Origin: Sinonovacula constricta
Lineage: Eukaryota > Mollusca > Bivalvia > Cardiida > Solecurtidae
Direction: 5' to 3'
Length of the DNA stretch: 64,000 nt
NCBI GenBank assembly: GCA_007844125.1
Contig: CM017563.1
Location: 30,999,828 to 31,063,827 of the forward strand
Under the pieces are notes generated by a model. That model saw only the letters and a list, made by a program, of their open reading frames with translations. It searched no databases and was not told where the DNA came from. The first letter of the stretch is position 1. Each line of letters opens with the position of its first letter. A program made the translations under genes and the position numbers. This document shows positions 23,701 through 35,734 of this stretch, in pieces.

Positions 23701-24970
23701 ATAAATATAGTTATAATGTTTATTATATATGACTCTACATTCGAAATGCAATGCAATTTTGGTCATTAGAAAACATTTAGCTAGACTTTGGACGATGGAT
23801 GATACATGAAAGATACTGACATGTCTTCAAACATTTGCATTTGCCACAGCGATGGAACTGAACCTGTCTAGAATAAATGATGATAAGTAATAAAATAATT
23901 CGAAAGTTTGTTTTTTCATCTTTTAGGAATAACAAAAATACCAATCGACTTAATTGACATTTTCATTTATTTATTTATTTTTCGGGGGGGGGGGGGGGGG
24001 GCGGGCATATATATGCATTTATACTATTGCATTGCAACAAAGAGTTCTTATTATGTTATGTGACTTAAGAAGTTTTCATCCACGCTTTTTGTTAGTAGTT
24101 TTGTGTTTTCTTTTTACGTTGCTTAAGACTAGTATAAATACATGAAGCTTACCATAAATTCTAATCTATTTTTTGCTTTTAAATTAAAAGATCATTATAC
24201 CAAAGTCATAACAGGAGACAAAACCTTTCCCTATTTGTTATATAACAATGATATTCAAACATTTTGATCACACCTCAAAGTTCAATGAGAAAAATAAGAA
24301 AGTGGAATTTTATAAAAGGCATTTGAGATCAGGTATCAATAAACATATCGTGTTTAATTTCACTTTGATTTCGGATTAGTGCATTTTTACGCGAAATGCC
24401 ATTTTAAGTGCAAAACGAAAAATAATTGTGTTTTATTCAAATTATATAATGCCTTTTAATAAACCAGGTTAGAAAATAGCTCTCTTTAAAAGTTTTGCTT
24501 TTGAAACCGATGGTTAGGCAAAATACCATGCAAACAAAAACGAACTCAATGTCACATCTACAATTAGAGAAACCACTGTTACATGCAACTCTACTTTTTC
24601 CCTTGTAAAAGCGCTTTTTTTTTTTGTAAATCATGATGCCTGTCCATGACGTACTTTACTCATTCCGCGCCTGGAAATCATCTTTAAAACTTTCGGTTCA
24701 ATTGGAGATAACTTTGTCAAAATCGTTCAAATCAAAATATTAATTGTCGCTGTTAATGTTAAAACAAATAACTATAAACTAATACACGTTTCCTACATAG
24801 CTTGCTGGCATTTGTTTTTTAATTGACAGCAAGGCTTTAAAAACACATCAACGACATAGGCATGGTAAAAGTTTATTTTGCCAATACTCGTTGGTTATAA
24901 TATAAAGGTACACATATATACTTGACATGACTGATTCATGTCTGACATCTGTTCAATATGTTTAATTGCT
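23701..24970. other. Non-coding stretch with an 18-base G run
   Basis: Bases 23740-23960 match 39950-40160, 24180-24420 match 40380-40560 and 24480-24640 match 40605-40760. A run of 18 G at 23984-24001 is followed by c and ggg and could form a G-quadruplex. No gene seen. Confidence 0.6.
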
Positions 24971-24998
24971 TTGTGTGTGTGTGTGTGTGTGTGTGTGT
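24971..24998 (+). repeat. (TG)n microsatellite
   Basis: About thirteen TG repeats; copy B has ordinary sequence at the matching place. Confidence 0.9.
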
Positions 24999-25068
24999 TT
25001 CAGTGTTTATAATCAGTATACCTACACACATTTATATGACAACTATTCATAAACGTATTAAATATATA

Positions 25069-25069
25069 T

Positions 25070-25128
<59 letters not shown>

Positions 25129-25355
25129 TATCATCATCAATTTATTTTTAAATCAGGCCAACATTTAATCCTCTGATGAGGGTGGGGCCCGACTGCCCAG
25201 TCACTCTCTTAGACGCCCTCTCCATTCATCTCTGTGAAGGGGGGTGGGGTGACGGATTCCATGGCAAAAGCTTTCCTATCTCTTTAAACAACCTCCTCCC
25301 AGGTCAGCTTGGGTCTGTCAATAGACCTCCCTGCCGGCACTTCCAATCGTCTATT
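25069..25355 (-). mobile_element. LINE 3' end with (ATG)n tail
   Basis: The segment is missing from copy B at about 41185-41195. On the minus strand it reads RRLEVPAG, then DRPKLTWEEVV, a stop, then KAFAMESVT and ends in a run of about 22 ATG units (CAT on the plus strand, 25071-25139). RPKLTWEEVV followed by a charged stretch and a trinucleotide tail is the layout of the last residues of several invertebrate non-LTR elements. It is GC-richer than its flanks. Family and frame are uncertain. Confidence 0.45.
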
Positions 25356-26492
25356 ATCATATTATTAAAATGTTTTCCACATTCATACCTTACCCATTTA
25401 CCGTCTATAAGTTTTTATGTTTTTGACAAAATCACAGGAAATGCGATGCTCCCGAAAAAAAAGTAAACAACAATTATACTTCTACTGATGTGCCAAGTAG
25501 TTTTGATGTCCAAATCTTTTCACTGGCCATCTATCTAACTGCTAAAAATTTGTGTATGATACCTCCAATTAATTACTTGTTCTTCGTGGTGCATCTTAGG
25601 TCAAAAGAAAATACAACGTTTCCCTTCCGCGTTCGTTAGAAGTTGGTCGTTAATGGTTGATATCAGTTATTTGATTTATTGATGCCATTCCACAGAAATC
25701 TGCAAAGTTTACCAGACTCCCTTGAATCAAGTACATGAATGTTTAAAATGTTTAAATGCTATTATCCCCCATTTAGAGAGACACTGGTAGTCCGCCGGGT
25801 AATGTTTGCTTACAACGGTCGCTTGCACAATAATCACATGCAAATATATGGAGCGTAAGTTGTGTATAGAGTGTGTGTTTATATTTGAAATTGTTACTCC
25901 AAATGATTTAATCAATCAAACTAACTGGAATTAGTCTTTTAAAATCACTTTAGCGTGATTCAATTTAATAGAACGCGGTATTATCTATGTCATGCATCCA
26001 TGCTTTCACCGTACCAACAACACGGATCTAGACGCAAAATACAAAGTATGATTGAATATGTCTACTCTCAGCCTTTTTCTAATTGAAAACTTGACGATGT
26101 ACAAAGCAGAAACATTTTTGACGGTTCGTTATTGCTGGAGGTTTGGAAAGATTCTAGTGACGCTTTCAATAAGTTTGAATATTTTTCATCATTTGTTTGC
26201 TTCAATGCATGTCTTGGCCGGCTCTCTGATTGTACAATAAAGCATTCAGACACCGAGTCGTTCTTTTTTGGACTTATAAATCCGTTTCATTATATACTTA
26301 TTCTTTTTTGCCAAATTCTCATTGAGTCAAGCCAAAGAAACCTGGCAATGGTGACTATGTGGATAAAGCATCGGCATCGGAAGAAAATGATCCGTGGTTC
26401 GATGCCAAGAGGAGCTATTTCTAACTGCAAAACTTACGTCTTGGTACAGTGAACGGAATGAAAGTGTGTGAAATCATGTACGTTTAAACCAA
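25356..26492. other. End of copy A and start of copy B, non-coding
   Basis: Bases 25480-25720 match 41290-41530. From about 26130 the sequence matches the start of the window, so the A/B junction lies in or before this stretch. No gene seen; the small frames at 26052, 26068 and 26132 overlap one another. Confidence 0.5.
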
Positions 26493-26705
26493 TCAGGTTA
26501 TAGCGCGGAAGAAGCGGTTTAAGCACCCCAGTCGGTCCTTTTTGCCGACCGATCGTTCCAAGGCGGTGACTGTAAGGTTTGCTCTTTTTGTTAAATGACT
26601 CAATACGGATTTGTTTTTTACTTTAATTTTTGGCTTGCATGTGAATACCTCTTTTCTATGCCTTTTCAGGTATATGATGCAATGCTCATGTGACTTTGTC
26701 ATGTA
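26493..26705 (-). mobile_element. Element X with intact 69-codon reading frame
   Basis: Minus-strand copy open from ATG at 26702 to TGA at 26493-26495. It reads MTKSHEHCIIYLKRHRKEVF, then TCKP, and ends TVTALERSVGKKDRLGCLN, RFFRAIT. The copy at 34708-35210 keeps the same frame over its last part. Over 25 aligned codons (26496-26570 against 34844-34918) eleven differ; seven of those changes are synonymous and three of the four others are N/K, Y/F and L/I. That pattern suggests selection on a protein in the source element. The fragment ends soon after the core. Copy A has no X at the matching place near 330. Confidence 0.55.
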
Positions 26706-28286
26706 ATATTATTAATAAATTTAAAAAAATGACAATAAAAGTAGTTCCTCTATGAATTTCTCTTGCTTAACAAAAATGGCATTGTTAATTGCAAATAACA
26801 TAAAAGAGATATACGTTATCTTTGGTTATTAAGCAGAGTGAACGTTTAGATTGTTATAAATTGACCATGAAAATTAAGCAAGTAAAAACATCAACAGAGA
26901 CTTCTCATAATGGCTGTTTTCATTTAGGTTAACTAATTTATATAATTTTATGGTATCTTTTTAGACAATATTGTGCTATTATTTTTACTGTTTCTACCAG
27001 AACGACACCTGCCACAAGGTACTACAGAATGTGTTCGTAATCCCGACAATTGACACAATATTGTGCTTTCGTAATTATACACAATTCTACAATCTTATAA
27101 ATATTAATATGGTAATATTAATATAATAAGTATTTCAAATACTTTATTTATATGACAAACATCACATCAGTTAGTTTGATAACCCTAAGACATAGTCCAT
27201 CAGTTGGATCATTATAGTAATATTGAAAGAGCATACAAAGTAAGTGAATTGATCATAGTAGTGTTAAGAAAACACAGAACAATGTATTCTTCTATATGTG
27301 AATAATCATCAATCTGGGGGTGCTTGGTACCAGGTAACAACACACGCATAAATGAATTCGTAATTTGTCCTTGTAATTTTATAATAGTGGTACATAATGA
27401 CAACTCGTTCTTAACATATAAGCAATAAATGTATGTTAACATAAACAGCTTTCCATTGATTTTAAATGGAGGGAAAAGAAAGTTGTGTATGTGATTGCTG
27501 TTCTCTGTATAACTATTGAATTAGTGATAAAATAGTAAATACTAAAGACAAAATATGCGAATGTGCAGATATTATTTTCAAATATATAATTAAAACCTGT
27601 TAAACTCATTACTTATATAATAGACAAACCATATTATCGTTTACTACCATTAATTCCTTTCTAAAAATTTAAAAATTTTAGCGTCATCGTATAGTCTTAC
27701 ACGTAGATATATTTAAGTACTGCATAAATTTTGGTCTTAACCTTTATATGTAAATAATTAGTTTGATATTGCGCAATGATACATACGTTTCTAGTACACT
27801 TATAAAATAATTCAGCATCTATAAAGTATGTGCTGGTTTAGATGTTTTTGCTCAGATGCTTCTGTGAATACTACCAGGGCATAAGGCCAATAGTTAGCCT
27901 ATCTTTTGATTCCTATTATGAACAGGACAATAGTATTATTTTTTTTTAATCTTATTAATGTAATTATATTCATTTTTGCAGTATTGAATAATATCGCTTT
28001 AATGACTAACATGAGTTAAGGGTCTGACTTGGGCAGACAATTGATAGGATTGAGCACATGCACATGTGTTCTTCGGACAACAGGAATAAAAAGGAACCTC
28101 ATGATAATTTAATTAATGATGCCGATAGAACGTTGCCGCCAGGCTTCAAAGCACTGTCATGTTATTGCATTGGAGGTTCAACCTGTGATTATTGTGGGTG
28201 GGTTATTGTATTGTGATCTTAACCGTCTAAGCGCAAAATGATTAAGGTTAGGCAAATACTGTGAGCCCTGGAAGATTTTTATCAGG
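26706..28286. other. Non-coding stretch shared with copy A
   Basis: Bases 26986-27040 match 630-700 and 27211-27260 match 736-800 plus one minisatellite unit (aaagagcatac, aaagta, gtgaattgatca). The block 28010-28190 matches 2041-2200 and 42880-43080. No gene seen. Confidence 0.6.
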
Positions 28287-28986
28287 ATCTAGACTAAACT
28301 TTTTTTTTTTTTTTTTTTTTTTGGATTGCTTCATGCAGTCCGTTTATTTACACATATGTACATAGACAAAACATCAGGAAAAACATAATACATATATGAT
28401 GCTCGTGGCTAACATACAATAAAATTAAACATAAGTACATTTTCCTTTGTTATATAAATAAGTACATGAAATGCTGGTCTATGGTAAGAAAGAGGAACTT
28501 TTATTTTTCTTCCATGTTTCTAATAAACTTTCTTAAAATAGATGTGTTCACTCTTTTAATGTTTAAATAATACAAAGTGATGTTTAATTCATTAAGAAGG
28601 TGTTTCCACATGTTAATCGATTTATTTCTTTTATTGCTTAAAAAGTAAGTTTTGTAAACCGTGTATCCTATAAGACTCAATATTGTATTTATCATGTTAT
28701 ACTTATGTGTGTCTATCTTATAACCTACAACTAAATAATCTAACTGGTTAATCTGTTTAGAAATGCCACACTCTTTAAGAGTACTATTTACATTTAACCA
28801 AAAGGAATTGACATATCTGCACGTAAGGAAAAAATGACTGTAATCCTCTACTTCATTACAAAGGAAGCATAATGGTGAATCTAACATATTCTAAGTGAAC
28901 AGGTTCAAACTTGTTGGGATAAGATTTTGGAACAGCTTGTATTTAAATTGTTTTACAGCGTTGTTGTAGTTATCTAGACTAAACTT
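28287..28986 (-). mobile_element. LINE insertion with a 15-base target duplication, copy B
   Basis: The perfect direct repeat atctagactaaactt lies at 28287-28301 and 28972-28986. Between them is a minus-strand element of about 670 bases whose 3' end is a run of about 23 T on the plus strand (28300-28322), that is poly(A), preceded by AATAAA (complement of 28343-28348). Target duplication, poly(A) and 5' truncation are the marks of target-primed reverse transcription. Copies A and C have no insert at the matching place. Confidence 0.92.
28501..28970 (-). pseudogene. LINE protein C-terminal remnant with zinc-binding motif
   Basis: On the minus strand the sequence reads AVKQFKYKLFQNLIPTS near 28965-28910, a TAG stop at 28891-28893, then an open frame of 128 codons from 28887 to 28501. 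This opens MLDSPLCFLCNEVEDYSHFF and continues LTCRYVNSFW. C-x-x-C, E-x-x-x-H and C before an aromatic FW is the zinc-binding tail found after the reverse transcriptase in many non-LTR elements. The W/F-K-Y-K-L-x-x-x-L-I-P-T text just before it is also typical. The single stop makes it non-functional; the upstream enzyme domains are missing. Confidence 0.8.
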
Positions 28987-31320
28987 ACTAAAATCAAGAT
29001 TTTATCCCAATAACGAAGTCGAGTGAGAAAAGAAGAACATAATCTTAAAAAAAACGATTTGAAGAATGTATTGTCTTGTTTTTATAATATGCGAATGAAG
29101 GTTTACAGCACATCAATATGGTCCTGGAGCAATGAACATGGATTTTCATTCATTTTACTAATCTCTAATCATACTCTTATTTTGTTAACATGATGGGCTG
29201 AAATAAGAGCAGCAACAAATAATACTCTAACGATGAGTCATGTCGCAATTCAAATACAAATGTCCTGGGTTTTGATACTATTTGTTCGGACAATAAATGA
29301 ACAACAACAGCTGGGACGTCTATCAGCATGTTATTTATCTCAATTTGTCCTGATGGTTAAGGAAAATGCAACAAAACGTTAAACTATAACGAGTGGAATA
29401 ATGTGCACCAGGCAAACTATTTCATTTTCTACATTCTCTGATTTAACATTGCGCATAAAATAGACGTCTAGTAAATCATTATTTATTTTGACACTCGTGA
29501 TACTATGATAGACTGGCAATGATGACAACGAATTATGTCATTGTCAATTGTGTTTCTTTTATTTCTTTCCAGTTAAATGGTCCTCCCCTAACAAAAACAA
29601 GTGTTGAAAAATGTCGTTCAAAGCAATTGACAAATATGACATCCGTCTGTGAAATGTGCAAACAAGATATCGATAGATAGAAATGCGAGTAATATTACAT
29701 GCATAAAATTACAATATGTTGTCCGACCTATCTAATGCATATTAACATCACATAGTTTATATCACGTCGTACAAAAAAAAAACATCATTTGATTTTATAG
29801 CAAATAACACAGGCACACCACACATATAAAACGCAATCATTTGGTGGCTTAGAAGAAATAATATGTGCACATGCGGCTGGGACGGGGCAACACAATTTAC
29901 TTTTATAAAACCCAATAAACAATTTTTAAAAAATAAAAAATATGGTTTACACAAAAGAAGTTAAATATTTAATCCTGACAGGCAGGTAAATATAACAGAA
30001 CTTACGTAATTAAAAAATTCACAACAAAAAATTAACTTTATGACAGTTAAAATTAAACTGACAAAAAAAACTTTGTAGAAACGGCAATATAATTGTTGGT
30101 AGAATTGCAATTCGATAAGGTTAAATGGCTTATTCTTTTAGAAGTTATTAAGAGCGGTTTCTATGGGTAAGTAACATCGTAACGTTGAGTAAGGTACAAT
30201 AAAGTCCAATGTCCCTTTGGGAGTATCGCCCATTTTAAATGACAAAGGAAATCTTTTAGTAAGATGTGATGCACACCCGTTCAAATCCAGCAGTATACAT
30301 TTCTATTAAGCTTAATTGGCTCGCAGTCTTTTGAATCCAGTAATGTAATTTGACAACACCAAGGTACCCATAAAATGGCATGTATGAAAAAGTATCTGCA
30401 TATTTGTGATTAAACATCATTGCATTTGTCATAGGATTTTTTAACAGCAATCGAAGGCTTCTGGGACCGCTGTGTTGTTAATTCAATGTAACATGAGAAC
30501 AAATCTATTGCCTACACTTATTAACAAGGGGGCCTAGAAAACCAAATCTTTATAAAACAACACCATTTCTAACATTAACACTCTTAACACTTTCTAATAT
30601 TTTCAATTTTCCGTGCTAACATTATGATTTTAAGTCCGATATAAACTTGTGATCAGTACTTTCTTACAAGCCCACATACCAGTCTAAATTATATGTAAAA
30701 TCCACCGCGAACTTTTCCCCTATATAAAAAGTTTATGGGTTTATGAAATTTTATGAGCCTGTGTGCTAAACCACATCTATTGGAAAAAGTCAGCATCACA
30801 TTTTTGCGAAACACTGACGACAAAACAATCAGCTACGATAAATATTTTATCCACTTTTCTCCCCTTCCAGGTCTTATGCATTGATCTTATTCACAGATAG
30901 CTCCCACGAGACGGCAGTGAAAAGGGCACATGCTGGTAATGTGACTTAGTGTGTGCTTCTAATATGCATGAAAAGTACAACTAGTCTCGCTGAACGAAGG
31001 TTTACTTATCACTAAAATGTTTATTTTGTATTAAATAACCATGTGGGGACTTACTTGCTACTTCTTAATGTAAGGGTGCAAAGTGCTTTTCCATGTTCCT
31101 TTTTAATCTTTGTTCCCGAGGTTATTATTATCTGCAACAACTATATGTATCAAATTACAAAATATGCACACGGTCTTCATTTTGCGAATGTCACACGTTT
31201 TTGGTTGATCATTGCCAAAATACATTACAGTCAATTTTTTGCTAGTCTGTTTATACATACACGAAGACGTTCAAATTTGCAATTGTACTTAAAGGCATCT
31301 TAAAACCCTTATATAAGTGA
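28987..31320. other. Non-coding stretch shared with copies A and C
   Basis: Bases 29575-29760 match 2730-2960 and 44035-44215; 30420-30480 match 4100-4180 and 45700-45770; 30750-31010 match 4716-4970 and 45970-46205; 31010-31250 match 46205-46385. The CRE-TATA module of copies A and C is not present in the expected stretch around 30100-30170. No gene seen. Confidence 0.6.
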
Positions 31321-31972
31321 TCCCCCCCCCCCTTTATTCACCCACCCAGCATGTGTGAGCATCTGTTTTCTGATATGCTAAGCTGCCACAGTCTGTCACG
31401 ATGTGTCTGTCACACAGGTATTGTTCAAGATCCAAGTGTATGTATGCTATATTTGGGGGTTGAACATAGTCATTCATAGTTTGTAAAGGAAATAGTTGTG
31501 AATATACCAACTATACAACTCTAAATACCAGAAATTATTCTATCAGTTCTTTTTTATTATATATATATATATATATTTATTTATTTGTTTTCTTTCTTAC
31601 TTTGTTGGTTGATTTTGTTATTTCTTATACATTTGTAATTTATTTATTTCATTCTTTTAGTTCTCATATATATTTTAATTTAGAATATGTAAGGGATCAT
31701 ACAGTAAACAATCCACAGCATCACTAACATTAATGTTTATGGCTTTGTGTAAAACTAGCCTACTGTCTCACTACGATACTAGCAGGTAATTTAGTTTCGC
31801 ATTAACCCAACAGAGGTTTTACTGTGACAGATTAGTACTATGTTGGCTTAAGACTCCCTGCAGTGATGGCCAGCAATAAGCAGGTCTGGTCACAGCAGGT
31901 CGGGGCCTGGCTCAGTGGGATACCACATTCCTTTCGAGATGCCTTTAAGGTACACAAATAATAATAACAATA

Positions 31973-32024
<52 letters not shown>

Positions 32025-32231
32025 CATTATTATTATTATTACTATTATTATAATTCCTCTTCTTTTTCTATTTCTTTTATCTTCTTCTACGTCTTCTATA
32101 AATTAAAAGCCAGAATAGGATTAAGTTTGTTAAAATATTGCTGTTTTTTACATTATACCATTTCATAGTCTACATATATTGCATAAAAACGAAATGTGCG
32201 TTATTATTTACACTGTTTGTGTGTGAGGTTG
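31321..32231. other. B-specific stretch with microsatellites and a possible SINE head
   Basis: No match in the other copies. It holds an 11-base C run (31322-31332), a TA run (31557-31577) and an ATT array of about 70 bases (31976-32047). An A-box-like tggctcagtggga is at 31908-31920 on the plus strand, but no B box follows before the ATT array, so at most it is a truncated SINE head. The isoleucine-rich open frame through the ATT array is an artefact. Confidence 0.45.
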
Positions 32232-32332
32232 AAGCACTAGCAAAGCAGATCCAAGCAACACAGTCGGTCTTTTTGCAAACTGAGCCTTCTAAGGCGATAA
32301 CTGTTTTTTTTTTCTTTTTGTGTGTAATGTCT
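32232..32332 (-). mobile_element. Element X, short decayed copy
   Basis: Minus-strand fragment covering the X core: it still reads VIALEGSV in the shared frame, then a one-base loss breaks it. Confidence 0.45.
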
Positions 32333-34707
32333 TCTCCCTATGCCTTAGTTCATAATTAACTGTCTGTGGTAAATCTAATAGGACTTTATTTTTACTCACA
32401 TTTCATTCACTTTTATCGTCTAGGACAATTTTGTAAGGATTTCTGTAAGTTTTTAGAAGAAGCCTCAACAATTATTTACTTGATTGGAAAGATAAAATCA
32501 ACATATGCAATGTGTACGTCGTCAATTTTCGTATTGTTTGCGGTAAACTCCACTCGATATATACTCTTAGCTCTATTTCAAATATGATAATTTTAATAAT
32601 AATTTTCTGTCTACGTTATATTATAGTCGTTTTACCATCAGTTGCTTTTCCGTTTACTTACAGTATTTTGTTGGCAAAACCTCTAGTATATCTGTAGCTG
32701 AAGCAATGGTTCTGTTTCATCTATGTCACATCCTTTATTTGTTAATCTAAGGAATACAAATGAATGCAATGCACATTGATTTTCTGTTGTTTTTTTTACC
32801 AACACGGTTTGACTTTCTTACAATATGTCCAAGCACAAGACTCTTTCTCTCAAGTATTACTATAATTATTAGATGCCAAATCATTAAGTATGAAATGGAT
32901 TGTAGGGGAAAAGGTTATTTACATTTTAACATGCTAATTTCATGAACATGATAAGTTATTTCATATCACATTGTTTTTGGTTAGTTTTAATTACAATTGT
33001 GTGTCTTTATTATCTTCATTTTATCTTTGACAAAAAAAACATGTAGGCTATGACGTTGCTTCCTCAGAATATAATGTAAGAGATGTTAGAACTATATAAT
33101 GAGAAAACCACCCGTTGGTGGTTTCATACTAAAGCAAACGATTTCTTTAAAAAAAATATTCTCTTTCGTTTTCGTTGATGGTAAAGATGCAATAGACAAA
33201 ATTGTTTTTATACAAAGTGAAAATATATCTTTGATATACGTTGTCCTTTTGAAGTTCGTTTAACTTTTTAAAAAATAGAAAAAAAAGATTAAATTGCACA
33301 CATAAATAACGATTTCGATACAAAGGTAAAAAAAGACGAAATGTCTCACAAATAATTTGTTGATAACTTTGTTTAATTTCTTTTTATTCGTTTTCTTTGA
33401 TTATTTGAACCCTAATGTTTATAACGCTAGCATTGTTAAAATTTATATTATCCTCAAAACATAGCACACGGTTACTAATTAATACGAGTTATTGCACATA
33501 CTTAAACACGTTGACCCATGAAACAATAGTGAAGTACAACCAGTGGTTACATTATTCTTTCGCAATCGTATTTACAATTTATCACTATGCTTTATCTTTT
33601 TATGAGTACATTCGAAAAACTTGTTAATAAGGACAGGGGATTTTTTAGAGAATTTAACGAAATGTTTTGCTTACTGTACATTTACTATTCTTCTGAATTG
33701 TAGTGTGAATTTAAGAAAAATAAAAAAATATTCTAGTAGTTGGCAAACATAACGAATCTTCACGTAAAAAATGTAATATACGACTAAAACACATTTCATT
33801 AATTGATAAGATATTTGACTTGGTCTTGATATTTTTGCTTTTTACCAGGAAAGGAAGATTATGTTTATTGACTAACGTAAATACAGTTACACACTTGCGT
33901 AAAAAATCTTTCTGCACAGGATCATGAATGTATCCGAGTTTGTTTGTTTTTCGAAAGGTTATGGCATATTATATACCCTTTACTTCAATGCATTGAGGTG
34001 GGCAAGAAAATAATTAGGAAATTGTTTTACACAAACACATGAATAACAAAGTGTATATACAAATATTAAATTAATATTAACATGAATAATAATATCAGTT
34101 GGACACAGTTTTGATAGCTTTAAGCATATGCTTATGTTCCTGATAATTATAAACATAAAAAGTAAAAGTGGATTATGTGATTAGCAATTTAATTAGCACA
34201 AATAAGAAGTGTTTGCCCATTTTATAAATGTCCTGTTAATTAGTAAATCATTAAGGAAACAAAATCCTAGGCACGTTTAAGAGTCGTTTAAGGTGTTTGT
34301 TCAAAACTAGCCTAAATACATGTAACGGCGAGATTTTATGTGATTTAGCAGTGAACAGTTAAACATACCACCCAAGTTTATGTTATGGTCACATCTGCAA
34401 CTTAATAATCAATGTTTAAGGCAGCACCCTAGTGATCTTTTTTTTCTAATCACACCAGCATAATCTAGTTAAATGCCTCATTATTTGTTTAAGTAGAAGA
34501 CTAACAAAAATGTGTCGCAAACTTAATAAGACTTAATAAGACATGTTTAGTAGATGTATAGGAAAATAATATGGAGAGTATGAATGTGTTTGATCGTCTT
34601 TCGATCAAATGCATAGAATTTTATTAATTGAACAGATTATCATTGAGCGAAATGAGCCTAAGATGAAAGATAATAAATTCGTATGCTTAATTAAAATAAG
34701 AATATAT
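32333..34707. other. Non-coding stretch; deletion joint of copy B
   Basis: Bases 32440-32680 match A 6130-6370. From about 32700 the match is with C 59160 onward, placing the deletion joint near 32690. Bases 33060-33190, 33860-34140 and 34490-34690 match C 61650-61770, 62600-62820 and 63305-63460. A compact hairpin (AAACCACC, loop cgtt, GGTGGTTT) lies at 33105-33124. No gene seen. Confidence 0.6.
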
Positions 34708-35210
34708 AAGACAAAGTCCTATGAGCATTGCAACATATACAATCATTGAAAAGACACAGGACCAAGGTATTCACATGCACGCCAAATGTAAAAGTGAAAA
34801 AAAGTCCTTGATGAGTCATTTAACAACAAGAGCAAACCCGACAGTTACCGCATTGGAACGGTCAGTCGGCAATATGGACCGACTGGGGTGCTTAAACCGG
34901 TTTTACAGAGCTCTTACCTCGCACTTCCTGATGGGTTTCTCGAATTCAAGCACTGAAAAGAAAACCGATCTATTTGAATAAGTGCCCAAGCGCTGGCGTT
35001 TTGTCTGACAAGTTATTACGAAAGAAGTGACGTCATTGAAAAATAATGTTCACATAGTGTTTAGAAGGTATTATTTCGATTAGAAAACCTATAAAAAACG
35101 TAAATAGTTTATGAAATTAACTTTTTGAATCACGAAAGAAATGACCAGAGAAGAGTAAATGGTTGTAGCATCCTGTTCATGCGGAGATGGAATTGAGGAA
35201 CCCAAGTCCA
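34708..35210 (+). mobile_element. Element X, long copy 2
   Basis: About 500 bases, similar throughout to 6559-7052. Copy C shows an empty site: its sequence passes from gtatgtttaattaaa straight to ctcaattacacg near 63450-63485. The core at 34863-34885 forms a CAGTCGG/CCGACTG hairpin. A reading frame from 34721 to 34981 overlaps the frame of the copy at 26493-26702 and shares TVTALERSVG and DRLGCLNRF. Near its end it holds gagatggaattgaggaac, the same end as copy 1. No terminal inverted repeats or clear target duplication seen. Confidence 0.65.
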
Positions 35211-35661
35211 GAAAAGTCTCAACTACACGGTATATGAAGACCACAACAATAATAGAGCCATACACCTAAGAATTACAGAACTACCCATGTCGTGCTTATC
35301 TGCTTTTATCGTTCTAATATTTTCTCATTATTATTTCATGTGAGGAAGTTTTGTCGAATATATACATTCTTCAAGCCAGAATTAATATCTGATCTTTGCA
35401 CCCACAATCATCATACATAGGTTTCATATTTAAAACAGTTTTCATGTTGCTGTTTTTTAACTTGGTGATGTAAAAACAATATTCTCAAATAGCTTATTAC
35501 AATAATCTAAAATGTATTTATATAATTCTTGGTGGATATAAAATAAGCACAATGTAAAATTTTAAAACATGTTCAATATCTGCTTGTATGTAGACAACGC
35601 AACGAGAAAGACAAAAACAAAAGCTTTTAATATATTTACCAATGCCCATTTTGCCAAGTCA
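35211..35661. other. Non-coding stretch shared by all copies
   Basis: Bases 35225-35310 match 21085-21190 and 63480-63600; 35560-35660 match 63845-63940. No gene seen. Confidence 0.55.
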
Positions 35662-35734
35662 TGACGTAATCAACATAGCAGACAACATACTCGCCTGGTG
35701 CTTGTTTAGAAACGTCGAATTCTAGATATAAAAG
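35662..35734 (+). promoter_or_regulatory. bZIP site plus TATA promoter-like module, copy B
   Basis: TGACGTAA at 35662-35669 and TATAAAAG at 35727-35734, with the same 65-base spacing as 21462 and 21527 in copy A. The element between them is also largely shared with copy C up to the window end. Confidence 0.4.

Larger units (their letters stand above)
1..26130 (+). repeat. Copy A of a giant decayed tandem unit
   Basis: First of three diverged same-orientation copies of a long non-coding unit. Anchor matches read by eye are: 181-310 with 26337-26450; 2041-2200 with 28010-28190 and 42880-43080; 2941-3160 with 44270-44495; 4716-4970 with 30750-31010 and 45970-46205; 6130-6370 with 32440-32680; 8830-9010 with 48040-48205; 13960-14150 with 53740-53930; 18370-18670 with 57290-57600; 21400-21720 with 35610-35910 and 63890-64000; 22760-23000 with 36400-36680; 25480-25720 with 41290-41530. 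Across 21558-21612 versus 35761-35815 I counted 48 identical bases of 55. Copy A lacks most of the segment found at 59160-63480. The true unit boundary is unknown because a tandem repeat can be cut anywhere; the window opens inside it. Confidence 0.85.

Noticed and set aside
24958..25176. Histidine-run open frame
   Set aside because: Translation of TG and CAT microsatellites.
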